Notes: generated from the letters alone by a model not told the origin. DNA of 64,000 nt from Ardenticatenaceae bacterium (GCA_020634235.1 JACKCB010000002.1:1054001-1118000), one strand, 5' to 3'; counted from the stretch's first letter, positions 45,290 to 54,408 are shown. Numbers and translations: made by a program.

Positions 45290-45907
45290 TCAGTTGCCGG
45301 TGTAAACAACGGCACGCAGGGTGAAATCGGTCAGGTCGCGCAGAACGGCGTTAGCTTCAGCTGCCGGATCGGGCTGAGCCAACAGGTTGAGCATCACCTC
45401 GTCGTAGGCTCCGGCCAGCGCTTCGGCGGTGTGGCGCGTATTCTGCGGCACAATCAGCCCCTGGTCCAGGGCGGCATCCAACGGGCGCTGCCAGATGTTG
45501 ATCAGCCGCTCGCGGAAAGCGGCGCGTTGGGCATTGAGGGAGGGTACGGCTCCCACACCGCCCACCAGCAGTAGCTGGACCACCGCCGGCTCGAACAGGG
45601 CGATGTTGAGGTAGGCTTGCACCCCGGCCGGGATCTGCTGCGGCAAGGTGCGACGGCTGCGCAATCCCTGGTCAATCGCTTGCAGCAAAAAATCGGCGGT
45701 CTCCTCATACAGGTAAACAAACAACGTTTCCTTATCCGGGAAGTAAAAGTAAAATGTGCCAATGGCCACATCGGCCGCCGTGACCACGTCGCGCACCGTG
45801 GCCGCGTAGTAGCCCTTCTCGGCAAAGACCTTCATAGCCGCCTGCATCATGGCCGTGCGCTTGGTATCTTTTTTCTGGCGAGTTCTGTCACTGCTCTGGT
45901 AAGGCAT
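45290..45907 (-). CDS. TetR-family transcriptional regulator
   Basis: A 205-residue regulator. The N-terminal helix-turn-helix is AAMKVFAEKGYYAATVRDVV then A-A-D-V-A-I-G-T-F-Y-F-Y-F-P-D-K-E, the canonical TetR signature; the C-terminal ligand domain is unremarkable. It precedes the PD-(D/E)XK-like gene on the same strand and is divergent from the BNR gene, so it may regulate itself or either neighbour. The shared gap is 296 bases. Confidence 0.88.
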   Translation of the reverse strand: MPYQSSDRTRQKKDTKRTAMMQAAMKVFAEKGYYAATVRDVVTAADVAIGTFYFYFPDKETLFVYLYEETADFLLQAIDQGLRSRRTLPQQIPAGVQAYLNIALFEPAVVQLLLVGGVGAVPSLNAQRAAFRERLINIWQRPLDAALDQGLIVPQNTRHTAEALAGAYDEVMLNLLAQPDPAAEANAVLRDLTDFTLRAVVYTGN

Positions 45908-45942
45908 AGGCCATCTTCGTGTTCCCGGTTACGTGATGAATT

Positions 45943-46043
45943 GTCGATTCGCGTCGTAACTGTACACGTCTCCGAGGGCTGAGCCTGTCGAAGCCCCATT
46001 CCGCCTTCAACAGGCTCAGGCTACACCTGTACAGTCGATTCGC
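45943..46043. repeat. Imperfect palindrome flanked by 10-base direct repeats
   Basis: GGGCTGAGCCTGTCGAAGCC (from 45977) and TTCAACAGGCTCAGG form a stem with one mismatch, a motif resembling widely dispersed palindromic repeats. GTCGATTCGC occurs directly on either side (45943-45952 and 46034-46043), as if flanking an insertion. Confidence 0.65.
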
Positions 46044-46108
46044 TTCAACAATAATCTAGCGCACCGAAACTGTCAACTTTGTCAACCAATGGAACACCGT
46101 TTTCTCTT

Positions 46109-46137
46109 TTGACGAAACAGAATAGATGTTCTACAAT
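46109..46137 (+). promoter_or_regulatory. Sigma-70-type promoter
   Basis: TTGACG (46109-46114) and TACAAT (46132-46137) are separated by 17 bases, close to consensus, 67 bases before the BNR gene start. The repeat GTCAAC-GTCAAC just upstream (46074-46085) is a possible operator. Confidence 0.65.
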
Positions 46138-46203
46138 GTAATGGCCCTACGTTTGTAACAACCCGGCCGGGGAGCGAGTTCAGCGCAACAGAAAGGAGTA
46201 GAA

Positions 46204-47319
46204 ATGAGTGGTGTAAGAGTTCTAGTAGGCACACGGAAAGGCGCGTTTATTCTGACCGCGGATGATCAGCGCCAGCAGTGGGAGGTCAGCGGCCCCCATT
46301 TTGGCGGCTGGGAAATCTACCACATAAAAGGCTCGCCCGTAGACCCCAACCGGCTGTACGCGTCGCAATCTAGCGGCTGGTTCGGACAGGTGATCCATCG
46401 CTCCGATGATGGCGGCCAGAGCTGGGCCCCTGTGGGCAACAAATTCGTCTATGAGGGCGTCCCCGGCACGCACCAATGGTACGACGGCACACCCCACCCC
46501 TGGGAGTTCAAACGTGTCTGGCACCTGGAACCCTCTCCCACCGACGTCGACACCGTCTACGCCGGGGTAGAAGATGCCGCCCTGTTTCGCTCCACCGATG
46601 GCGGGCATACCTGGCACGAACTCGCCGGACTACGCGGTCACGGCTCCGGGCCAGACTGGCAGCCAGGCGCCGGCGGCATGTGCCTGCACACCATTCTCCT
46701 GGACCCCCACCACCCCGACCGCATCTTCGTCGCCATCTCCGCTGCTGGGGCCTTCCGCACCGACGATGCCGGCCGGACCTGGCAGCCGATCAACCGTGGC
46801 CTGCAATCCGATTATATCCCCGACCCCGATGCCGAGGTCGGTCATTGCGTCCATCGCCTGGCCATGCACCCCGCCCGGCCGGATGTCCTGTTTATGCAAA
46901 AGCACTGGGACGTGATGCGCAGCGACAATGCCGGCGCGGTGTGGCACGAGGTTAGCGGCAACCTGCCCAGCGACTTCGGCTTCGTCATCGACGTCCACGC
47001 CCACGAGCCAGACACCATCTACGTCATCCCCATCAAGAGCGATTCCGAGCATTACCCACCAGAAGGAAAACTGCGGGTCTACCGCAGCCGCACCGGCGGC
47101 AACGAGTGGGAGGCCCTCACCAATGGTCTGCCGCAGCAAGACTGCTACGTCAACGTGCTGCGCGACGCCATGGCCGTCGACACCCTCAATCCGTGCGGCC
47201 TCTACTTTGGCACCACTGGCGGGCAAGTCTATGCCTCGGCCGATGCCGGAGACAACTGGATGCCCATTGTGCGGGACCTGCCGGCCGTGTTATCGGTAGA
47301 GGTGCAAACCCTGCCATGA
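46204..47319 (+). CDS. BNR/sortilin-type beta-propeller protein
   Basis: A 371-residue protein with a strong ribosome site (AAAGGAG). The propeller has repeated Asp-box/BNR motifs: S-D-D-G-G-Q-S-W, S-T-D-G-G-H-T-W, T-D-D-A-G-R-T-W and S-A-D-A-G-D-N-W. Such propellers are often labelled exo-sialidase, but the sialidase catalytic residues cannot be identified here and there is no signal peptide, so I do not assign that activity. Its stop overlaps the MoaD-like start (ATGA), indicating coupled expression. Confidence 0.82.
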   Translation: MSGVRVLVGTRKGAFILTADDQRQQWEVSGPHFGGWEIYHIKGSPVDPNRLYASQSSGWFGQVIHRSDDGGQSWAPVGNKFVYEGVPGTHQWYDGTPHPWEFKRVWHLEPSPTDVDTVYAGVEDAALFRSTDGGHTWHELAGLRGHGSGPDWQPGAGGMCLHTILLDPHHPDRIFVAISAAGAFRTDDAGRTWQPINRGLQSDYIPDPDAEVGHCVHRLAMHPARPDVLFMQKHWDVMRSDNAGAVWHEVSGNLPSDFGFVIDVHAHEPDTIYVIPIKSDSEHYPPEGKLRVYRSRTGGNEWEALTNGLPQQDCYVNVLRDAMAVDTLNPCGLYFGTTGGQVYASADAGDNWMPIVRDLPAVLSVEVQTLP

Positions 47320-47612
47320 TCCGCGTAATGCTTCCCGCCCATCTACGGACCCTGGCGCGCACCGGGGCCGAGGTAACGCTGGAGGTCCAGGGGCCAGTCA
47401 CCCAACGCAGCGTGCTAGACGCCCTGGAAGCCCGCTACCCCACGCTGCGCGGGACTATCCGCGACCAGGTCACCCAGGAGCGGCGCCCTTTCCTGCGCTT
47501 CTTCGCCTGCCAGGAAGATCTCTCCCATGAACCGCCCGACGCCGCCCTGCCCGATGCGGTGGCTTCGGGGGCCGAGCCTTTCTACGTCATCGGCGCTATT
47601 GCCGGCGGCTAG
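47316..47612 (+). CDS. MoaD/ThiS-like sulfur-carrier protein
   Basis: A 98-residue ubiquitin-fold protein. It begins IRVMLPAHLRTLARTGAEV and ends A-I-A-G-G; the terminal Gly-Gly is the thiocarboxylation site of MoaD and ThiS. Between them the ALEARYPTLRGTIRDQ helix is typical. No molybdopterin gene accompanies it. Instead it overlaps the BNR gene by 4 bases, so it may serve a different sulfur-transfer or conjugation role. Confidence 0.82.
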   Translation: MIRVMLPAHLRTLARTGAEVTLEVQGPVTQRSVLDALEARYPTLRGTIRDQVTQERRPFLRFFACQEDLSHEPPDAALPDAVASGAEPFYVIGAIAGG

Positions 47613-47629
47613 CAACCTATCACCGACAA

Positions 47630-47676
47630 GGGGATAGGCACACGGCTGAATCCACCCAATCCGTGTGCCTATCCCC
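47630..47676. repeat. Perfect 16-bp hairpin upstream of DUF3224 gene
   Basis: GGGGATAGGCACACGG (47630-47645) and CCGTGTGCCTATCCCC (47661-47676) are exact inverted repeats with a 15-base loop, between the MoaD-like stop and the DUF3224 start. There is no T run. It may be a regulatory structure or a mobile palindrome. Confidence 0.75.
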
Positions 47677-47693
47677 CTCCCAGAGGAAGAACT

Positions 47694-48086
47694 ATGCGCG
47701 CAACTGGAGAATTTGAGGTAAACCTGCAACCGCTGGATTCTTATGCCCAGGGCAGCGAGGGCATCAGGTTGGGCCGGATGTCTATTGACAAGCAGTTTCA
47801 TGGTGACCTGGTGGCCACCGGCCGGGGAGAGATGCTGACTGCGCTGACCACCGCCCAGGGTTCGGCCGGGTATGTGGCCATTGAACAGGTTAGCGGCACG
47901 CTGCAGGGCAGGGCCGGCACGTTTGTATTGCAGCATTTTGGCGTGATGCACGGGGGCGAAAACCGCCTGGTGCTGGAAGTTGTGCCGGATTCGGGAACGG
48001 GGGCGTTGGCCGGGCTGGCGGGGCAAATGAAGATAAAGATTGAGGGGGGGCAGCACACCTACGTGCTGGACTACGCGCTGGCCTGA
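47694..48086 (+). CDS. DUF3224 protein
   Basis: A 130-residue protein with the DUF3224 pattern: T-G-E-F-E-V, F-H-G-D-L-V-A-T-G-R-G-E-M-L, G-Y-V-A-I-E-Q-V-S-G-T-L, G-R-A-G-T-F-V-L-Q-H-F and L-A-G-Q-M-K-I-K-I. It is an allene-oxide-cyclase-like barrel of unknown function. Its 3' end overlaps the convergent methyltransferase gene by 16 bases. Confidence 0.8.
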   Translation: MRATGEFEVNLQPLDSYAQGSEGIRLGRMSIDKQFHGDLVATGRGEMLTALTTAQGSAGYVAIEQVSGTLQGRAGTFVLQHFGVMHGGENRLVLEVVPDSGTGALAGLAGQMKIKIEGGQHTYVLDYALA

Positions 48087-48880
48087 TCCCCCGGCCGGGT
48101 CAATTCATACAACAGCAGCCCCGCCGCCACCGCCAGGTTCAACGACGACGCCGTGCCGCGCATGGGAATGGTGACCGCGCAGTCGGCGGCCGACAGTGTC
48201 GCGGCATCCAGCCCCGCCCCCTCGCTGCCCAACAACAGCAGCGCCGGGTAATGATAGACGGTCCGCCGGTAATCGCCGGTCGCTTTGGCCGAAGTTGCCA
48301 CCGTGTGCAGCCCCCGCGTCCGCGCCCAGGCCAACAGGGTGGCCGTATCGGGCGCACTGGCCATGGGCACCGAAAACAGCGTACCCATGCTGGCCTTCAC
48401 CGCCGTGGGATGGAAGGGGTCCACACAATCACCCACCAGGATGAGGCCGCTGCCCCCGGCCGCGTCGATGGTGCGCAAGATGGTGCCCAGGTTACCGGGG
48501 TCACTCACCTCCACCAGGGCGGTATACACCCCGGCCGGGGTCACCCCCAGCGCATCCAAAGACAGCAGCGGCCGGCGCACAATGGCCCCCAACCCGGCCG
48601 GGTTCTCGCGCTCCGAGACGGCGGCGAACACAGCCGCATCCAGGGCGTGGCAGGGCAAACCCTGGTCAGCGTACTGGGCGACGGCTGCCCGGCCGGGGGT
48701 GCTGGTTAACAGCGCCGGCGCATACACCAGGCACTCCACCACCGCCCCCTGCTCCAGGGCGGCCAGCACTACCCGGATGCCCTCTACAAAAAAGGCCCCC
48801 TCGGCCTGGCGGTACTTCCGCTGCCGCAGGCGCTTGATACGCTTGACCAGCGGGTTGCGAAAGCTGGTGACGAGTTCCAT
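48071..48880 (-). CDS. SpoU/TrmH-family RNA methyltransferase
   Basis: A 269-residue SPOUT enzyme that 2'-O-methylates tRNA or rRNA. The N-terminal substrate-binding domain starts ELVTSFRNPLVKRIKRLRQR. The knotted SAM domain has D-P-G-N-L-G-T-I-L-R-T, L-L-G-S-E-G-A-G-L and I-P-M-R-G-T-A-S-S-L-N-L, all three SpoU motifs. The exact RNA target is unclear. It lies 25 bases downstream of lon on the same strand. Confidence 0.88.
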   Translation of the reverse strand: MELVTSFRNPLVKRIKRLRQRKYRQAEGAFFVEGIRVVLAALEQGAVVECLVYAPALLTSTPGRAAVAQYADQGLPCHALDAAVFAAVSERENPAGLGAIVRRPLLSLDALGVTPAGVYTALVEVSDPGNLGTILRTIDAAGGSGLILVGDCVDPFHPTAVKASMGTLFSVPMASAPDTATLLAWARTRGLHTVATSAKATGDYRRTVYHYPALLLLGSEGAGLDAATLSAADCAVTIPMRGTASSLNLAVAAGLLLYELTRPGDQASA

Positions 48881-48905
48881 TGGAGCCTGGCGAAAGGATC
48901 GCGCC

Positions 48906-51491
48906 TTACTGGTATACCCGGCCGGGCATCCCGCCGCGCGATATGGCTTGCGCGGCCGCCTGGGCCGGGGAGGCTGGCTGAACGGTGTCGCTGGTGTTTG
49001 TCCCGGCCGGGGCTTCAGCCCCCGATTCGTCCGCCTTCTTCCGCTTGCCCCCCTTGCGTTTTTCCTTCTTGGGTGGGGCCAGCGGCGGCAGCAGCACGGC
49101 TTCCAGCACCTGGTCCATCTTCTCCACCTTCACAAACGTCATCCCCTGGCGCAGCCGCTTGGGAATCTCCATCAGATCACTTTCATTTTTCAGCGGCATC
49201 ACAAACGTGCCAATCCCCGCCCGCCGGGCAGCCATCGCCTTTTCGCGAATGCCGCCCACCGGCAGCACCCGGCCGCGCAGCGTAATCTCGCCCGTCATGC
49301 CAATGTCACGCCGCACCGGCCGGTTGGTAAAGGCCGAGATCAACGCCGTGGCCAGCGTCACCCCGGCCGAGGGGCCATCTTTGGGCACCGCCCCCTCCGG
49401 GATGTGAATGTGAATATCCGTCTGCTCAAACACCTCGTCGGCGATGTTCAGGTTCGCCGCCTGGCTGCGCGTGTAGCTCAACGCCGCCTGGGCACTCTCC
49501 TGCATCACATCCCCCAACTGGCCGGTGAGCATCAGCGACCCCTTACCCGACATCAGGTTGACCTCAATATACATCGTGTCGCCACCGTTGGGGGTCCAGG
49601 CCACGCCCGTAGCCACGCCCACCTCATCTTCCGGGCGCAGCAGATCACGTGTATACGGCGGCGGTCCAATGAGTTCCGACAGCCGGCCCGCCCGAATACG
49701 GCGCGGGTAGCGCTTGTTCTCGGCCACCCGCCGGGCGATCTTACGGCAAATATTGGCAATTTCCCGCTCCAGGTTGCGCACCCCCGCTTCATAGGTGTAA
49801 TCGCGAATGATGGTCGTCAGCACATCCGTTTCCAGATGCAGGCCATATTCAGCCAGGCCGTGCTGCTCTAGCTGGCGCGGGATGAGGAAACGCCGGGCAA
49901 TCTCCAGCTTTTCCTCTTCCAGGTAGCCGGGAAACTCCACCACTTCCATGCGGTCCAGCAGCGCCCCAGGGATGGTGTCCAGCGTGTTGGCTGTGGCAAT
50001 GAACAGGATGCTGGACAGGTCGTAGTCCAGGTCCAGGTAATGGTCAACGTAGGCCTTGTTCTGCTCCGGGTCCAATACCTCCAGCAGCGCCGCGGCCGGG
50101 TCCCCACGAAAATCCATGCCCAGCTTGTCAATCTCGTCCAACACAAAAAGCGGGTTGATGGTACCGGCCCGGCGCATGGCCTGGATGATCCGGCCGGGGA
50201 GCGCCCCAATATAAGTGCGCCGGTGGCCGCGGATTTCCGCCTCGTCGCGCACACCACCCAGGCTAACCCGCAAGAATTCGCGCCCCAGGGCATTGCCAAT
50301 AGAGCGCCCCATCGAGGTTTTGCCCGTGCCGGGTGGCCCCACAAAGCACAAAATTGGCGTCTTCATCTTGTCCGGAGCGATCTTCTTGACTGAGATGAAC
50401 TCCAGAATCCGCTCTTTGGCCTTCTCTAGCCCGTAATGGTCATTGGCCAGCACTTTGGCCGCATGCGCCACATCCAGGTTGTCTTGCGACTTCTCTATCC
50501 AGGGCAGGTCGATGATCCAATCCAGGTAAGTGCGGATGATACCCACCTCCGGGGCCATGGCGGGCATGGACGCCAGGCGGGCCACCTCTTTCTCAGCCCG
50601 CAGCCGGATCTCATCGGGCAGCGCCTTTTGCGCCAGCGTTTCGCGCAGTTCGCTCAATTCCTGGGCAAAGATATCCGTCTCGCCCAATTCACCCTGGATC
50701 ACGCGCATCTGCTCGCGCAGAAAGTGCTCCCGGTTGGCCCGATCCACCTCCTGCTGCACGCGCGATTGAATCTGGTCTTCCAGCTCCAGCACGTCCAGTT
50801 CGCGCGCCAGGGCAATGTTGACCTTATGCAGCCGTGCGTTGGGGTCCACGGTCTCCAGCACGTCCTGGCGAATATCGATGGGGAAGTTCATGGTGGAGGC
50901 AATGAAATCGGCCAGCCAGCCCGGCTCATCGATATTGATGGCATAGGTGAAGGCTTCTTCCGGCAGATTGCGATTCAGATCCACCACCTTTTCAAAGAGC
51001 GCCAGCACGGCGCGCATCAGCGCTTCGGTGCTTTCTTGCCATTCGTCGGGTTCGAAGATGGGGCGAGCCCGCACCCGGATGTATGGCTCCCATTGGGTAT
51101 ATTCCAGAATTTGCACGCGCCGCCGGCCCTGGGCCAGGGCGCTGTTGGAGTTGTCGGGCATGCGCAGGGTGCGCCCGATGACAATCTCGGTGCCCACTTC
51201 GAAGATGTCGTCCGCGCCGGGATCAAACTGCTCGCTGTCACGTTGGGCGGCCACAATGAGGTTTTCGCCGTTGGCCACGGCGGCTTGCAGGGCGGCCAGG
51301 GAGCGGTCACGGCCAATGAAGAGGGGCATGACCATTTGCGGGTATAGAACCAGGTCGCGCAGGGGCAGAAAGGGGCAGTCCAGGATGGTATCTTCGTCCA
51401 CAGCTTCCAGATCGGCAAAGAGGTCTTCGCCCAGGTCCATATTGCCGAGGAAGTCTGGAAACTGCATAAAGTCAAAATCGTCTTCTTTCAT
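48906..51491 (-). CDS. lon: ATP-dependent protease Lon
   Basis: An 861-residue LonA protease. The N-terminal substrate-binding domain runs from about residue 38 (CPFLPLRDLVLYPQMVMPLF). The AAA+ module has Walker A GPPGTGKTS near 385 and Walker B F-V-L-D-E-I-D. The protease domain has P-K-D-G-P-S708-A-G-V and G-G-I-R-E-K751; the 43-residue spacing equals that of E. coli S679-K722. A Lys-rich then Ala/Pro-rich tail of about 55 residues extends past the usual end. It degrades damaged and regulatory proteins in the cytoplasm. Confidence 0.95.
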   Translation of the reverse strand: MKEDDFDFMQFPDFLGNMDLGEDLFADLEAVDEDTILDCPFLPLRDLVLYPQMVMPLFIGRDRSLAALQAAVANGENLIVAAQRDSEQFDPGADDIFEVGTEIVIGRTLRMPDNSNSALAQGRRRVQILEYTQWEPYIRVRARPIFEPDEWQESTEALMRAVLALFEKVVDLNRNLPEEAFTYAINIDEPGWLADFIASTMNFPIDIRQDVLETVDPNARLHKVNIALARELDVLELEDQIQSRVQQEVDRANREHFLREQMRVIQGELGETDIFAQELSELRETLAQKALPDEIRLRAEKEVARLASMPAMAPEVGIIRTYLDWIIDLPWIEKSQDNLDVAHAAKVLANDHYGLEKAKERILEFISVKKIAPDKMKTPILCFVGPPGTGKTSMGRSIGNALGREFLRVSLGGVRDEAEIRGHRRTYIGALPGRIIQAMRRAGTINPLFVLDEIDKLGMDFRGDPAAALLEVLDPEQNKAYVDHYLDLDYDLSSILFIATANTLDTIPGALLDRMEVVEFPGYLEEEKLEIARRFLIPRQLEQHGLAEYGLHLETDVLTTIIRDYTYEAGVRNLEREIANICRKIARRVAENKRYPRRIRAGRLSELIGPPPYTRDLLRPEDEVGVATGVAWTPNGGDTMYIEVNLMSGKGSLMLTGQLGDVMQESAQAALSYTRSQAANLNIADEVFEQTDIHIHIPEGAVPKDGPSAGVTLATALISAFTNRPVRRDIGMTGEITLRGRVLPVGGIREKAMAARRAGIGTFVMPLKNESDLMEIPKRLRQGMTFVKVEKMDQVLEAVLLPPLAPPKKEKRKGGKRKKADESGAEAPAGTNTSDTVQPASPAQAAAQAISRGGMPGRVYQ

Positions 51492-51586
51492 CTACTTTCC
51501 TATGTGCGCAGGCAGGTTCAGTCTGCCGAGCACTTGTTGATGATGAGCAGTAGGCGGGGCTTCACGTGAGGGCCTATTGGCTCAGG

Positions 51587-53002
51587 TTAACCGTCAGGCG
51601 GATGAGCAGCTACCTCCGTAGTTGTTAGCAGTTCCGATTGTAGACTGTCCCAACAATTAAGCAAATCGCCTACCACGAACAGGGAGCCGGTGACGCAGAT
51701 GAGGTCCCCCGGCCGGGCTGCGGCCCAGGCGGCCCTCACCGCTGCGGGAATATCCGGCCGGGTCGTCACCACGTAACCCAACGCCCCGGCTGCCTGCTGC
51801 AACCCGGCCGGGGGGATAGCCCGCGGGTGGTTGGCCTGGGACACAACCGTACCGGCAGCCAGCGGCAGCAGCGCCTGCAAAATACCAGTCACATCCTTTT
51901 CCGCTGTAATGCCCAACACCAGCCACAACCGCCGGTAATCGTAGAGCGTTTGCAGCGCCTGGGCCAGCTTCTCGGCCGACCCGGCCGTGTGGGCGGCATC
52001 CAGCAGCAGCGTGGGCGTATCTGGCCGGCAGTGCAGCGTTTGCAGCCGGCCGGGCCACTGCACGTCGGCCAACCCCTGGCGGACCGCCGCCAGCGTCAGT
52101 GTAGGGAAGAGGGGCTGCATCTGGTGCAGCGCGGCCAGGGCCACCAGGCAGTTCTCTTGCTGGTGGGCACCGGCCAGCGCCAGGGGCAACGACTGCCCCA
52201 CAAAAGCGGGATCGGGCGCGGCCTGGATGGTGAGGGTTTGCCCTTGCCCGGCCGGGAAGGGCACCGCCGTACAGCGCCAATCAACCATGGCCTGCAGCAG
52301 CGGCGCATGCTGCGCGGCGGCAATGGCTTGCAGCGTGGCCAGCGCCTCTGGGGCCTGGGGGGCGGTCACCACCGGCACGCCCGGCTTGATGATGCCCCCC
52401 TTCTCACCGGCGATGGCCGAGAGCGTATTGCCCAGCAGCTCCGTATGCTCCAGAGCCAGGTTGGTTATGACCGACACTTGCGGGGTCAGAATGTTGGTGG
52501 CGTCCAACCGGCCGCCCAGCCCCACCTCCACCACCGCCACATCCACCGCCTGGCGGGCGAAGTAGCGGAAGGCCAGGGCGGTCATCAGCTCAAACCAGGT
52601 GACACCCGGCTCGCGCGGGACGATGGCTTGCAGTTCGGCCACGCCGCCGGCAAAGTCAGCGTAGGTGATGAGGTCGTCTCCCCCGGCCGGGGTGAGAACA
52701 CGGATCCGTTCGCGCACATCCTGCAAATGGGGCGAGGTGTAGAGGCCCACGCGCAGCCCGGAGGCGCGCAGCACGTGGGCGCACATGGCGGCCACGCTGC
52801 CTTTGCCCTTGGTGCCGGCAATGTGGATGGCCGGGTACTGCCGGTGGGGGTTGTCCAGGTAGGCCAGGAGACGTCCCGGCCGGGAGGGGTCCATCTTCTC
52901 CGGGGCATACGTCTCGGCCATCTTCCGTTCGTAGTTAACAAAGGTATACAGGTAGGCCACCGCCTGTTCATAGCGGTTTTGTTCATGGTTCATGGGCGTC
53001 AT
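51587..53002 (-). CDS. folC: Folylpolyglutamate/dihydrofolate synthase
   Basis: A 471-residue Mur-ligase-fold enzyme that adds glutamate to folates, and in many bacteria also makes dihydrofolate. The ATP loop is I-A-G-T-K-G-K-G-S (about 61-69). V-G-L-G-G-R-L-D-A-T-N and T-N-L-A-L-E-H-T-E-L-L-G-N-T further identify FolC. Start ATG 53002 or 52993. It is transcribed divergently from the histidine kinase gene. Confidence 0.92.
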   Translation of the reverse strand: MTPMNHEQNRYEQAVAYLYTFVNYERKMAETYAPEKMDPSRPGRLLAYLDNPHRQYPAIHIAGTKGKGSVAAMCAHVLRASGLRVGLYTSPHLQDVRERIRVLTPAGGDDLITYADFAGGVAELQAIVPREPGVTWFELMTALAFRYFARQAVDVAVVEVGLGGRLDATNILTPQVSVITNLALEHTELLGNTLSAIAGEKGGIIKPGVPVVTAPQAPEALATLQAIAAAQHAPLLQAMVDWRCTAVPFPAGQGQTLTIQAAPDPAFVGQSLPLALAGAHQQENCLVALAALHQMQPLFPTLTLAAVRQGLADVQWPGRLQTLHCRPDTPTLLLDAAHTAGSAEKLAQALQTLYDYRRLWLVLGITAEKDVTGILQALLPLAAGTVVSQANHPRAIPPAGLQQAAGALGYVVTTRPDIPAAVRAAWAAARPGDLICVTGSLFVVGDLLNCWDSLQSELLTTTEVAAHPPDG

Positions 53003-53302
53003 TCCTGCTGCGCATTCCCTTCATGGTTGGTTGGTGAACGTCACGGCCCACATTGTAGCCAAATCAGGCAGAGGGGCTACATACCCCACCTTAACGAGCC
53101 CTTCACGCCGATTTTACGACAGGCTTACGGACGAACCCGGCCGGGAGACGTATCCTTTACAAAGGTCCGGCGCATTCCAGACCTTGTCCTTCACCCATGG
53201 CTGGCCTTGTGCCAATTGGCAGCGCATTACAGCCGCAAGATAGGCCCCGCCTACCCCGTAACCACTATATGCCCTGGCACCTCGCCACACAGGTAGCTTA
53301 TT
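53003..53302. other. Divergent intergenic region
   Basis: These 300 bases separate folC and the histidine kinase gene. No protein-like frame, RNA gene or clear hairpin was found. One CCGGCCGG copy is at about 53137. Both promoters are expected here. Confidence 0.6.
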
Positions 53303-54100
53303 GTGACTCCGCCAACGACCGAAACAACCCTTGCCCCGGCCGGGCCACTGGCCATCCCCGGAACCAACCTGCACCAGTTGAGCGTTCTGCTGGGCCATAC
53401 CGAGCGCCTGGCCACGCTGGGCACACTCACCGCCAGCATGGCGCATGAGCTGAACAACCCGGTCAGTATCATCATCTCGGCCTGCAACGACGTGAAGGGC
53501 AAACTGGACGAGGGTTCGCTGGACGAAGAGCATGCACACCGTCTGCTGGGGGTGATTGAGGAGAGCGCCTGGCGCTGCGCCCGGTTGGTGCAAACCCTAA
53601 GCCGTTACAGCCACCCGGCCGGGCCGGCCTTTGTGCCGGCCGACCTCAACGAGATTATCAACGACACGCTAACCCTGCTGCAATACGAGTTCCGCACCCC
53701 GGTCGCCGTAGCGCTGGTTACGGCCCTGGCCCCGGACCTGCCGCCGGTGCTGTGGGACCAGAACCAGATATCGCAGGTGTTGGTGAACTTGCTGACCAAT
53801 GCCCGCGACGCCCTGACCCCGGCCGGGGGAGAGATCACCATTCGCTCCTGGGCAATTCCGATGGAGGAGCGGGTCGCTTTCTCGGTGAGCGATGATGGCC
53901 CTGGGGTGCCGCCGGCCATCCTGGGCCGTATTTTTGAGCCGTTCTTCACGACCAAACCGGCCGGGCAGGGCACGGGGTTGGGGTTGTCCATTGCCGCCGG
54001 CATTGTGGCCCAGCACCAGGGGCGGATTACGGTGGCCAACAACCCGGCCGGGGGAGTGACATTTACGGTGGTGCTGCCAACCCGGCCGGGGGAGCGTTAG
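53303..54100 (+). CDS. Soluble histidine kinase
   Basis: A 265-residue kinase core with no transmembrane helix and no recognisable sensor domain. The H-box is M-A-H48-E-L-N-N-P, the N-box N-L-L-T-N-A-R-D-A-L, G1 D-D-G-P-G-V-P-P and G2 G-T-G-L-G-L-S-I. This is the NtrB-like HisKA class. No response regulator is adjacent, so it is an orphan. It starts with GTG at 53303; an in-frame stop at 53294 excludes a longer form. Confidence 0.88.
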   Translation: MTPPTTETTLAPAGPLAIPGTNLHQLSVLLGHTERLATLGTLTASMAHELNNPVSIIISACNDVKGKLDEGSLDEEHAHRLLGVIEESAWRCARLVQTLSRYSHPAGPAFVPADLNEIINDTLTLLQYEFRTPVAVALVTALAPDLPPVLWDQNQISQVLVNLLTNARDALTPAGGEITIRSWAIPMEERVAFSVSDDGPGVPPAILGRIFEPFFTTKPAGQGTGLGLSIAAGIVAQHQGRITVANNPAGGVTFTVVLPTRPGER

Positions 54101-54372
54101 GCCGCGCCGGTGCCGCCCGCCCCTTCGCTAGCCAGCAGTTGGTGAGCCGCTTCTGTAAGCATGTAGGTCGCGGCCGGGAACTTCTGGTTGCTAAAGAGGA
54201 GGCCGCGTGCCTGCATGGCGGCCACCGTGCTGCGGCGCACTGTTTGCGGCGGGTGGCCATCCAGCCAGTGCAGTTGGTACACCTTGCGCCCGTCCAGGTA
54301 ACGGTGGGATTTGAGGGTGGCCCCGCTGGCCAGGGCACGCAGCAGTTGTTGTTGGGTGGGTGAGAGGGTCAT
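54097..54372 (-). CDS. Small helical protein, possible winged helix
   Basis: A 91-residue protein. T-L-S-P-T-Q-Q-Q-L-L-R-A-L-A-S-G, K-V-Y-Q-L-H-W-L-D-G and V-R-R-S-T-V-A-A-M-Q-A-R-G-L-L suggest a small winged-helix fold, ending in A-T-Y-M-L-T-E-A-A-H-Q-L-L. The stop overlaps the convergent histidine kinase stop. Start ATG 54372 is preferred over 54423, whose extra residues are Pro/Phe-rich. Function unknown. Confidence 0.55.
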   Translation of the reverse strand: MTLSPTQQQLLRALASGATLKSHRYLDGRKVYQLHWLDGHPPQTVRRSTVAAMQARGLLFSNQKFPAATYMLTEAAHQLLASEGAGGTGAA

Positions 54373-54408
54373 CGCTGGCAGAAAAAAGAACCGGCGCGGG
54401 GGCCGGTT

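Noticed and set aside
46204..47319. Calling the BNR protein an exo-sialidase
   Set aside because: The catalytic Arg triad and Tyr/Glu pair could not be identified and no signal peptide is present.
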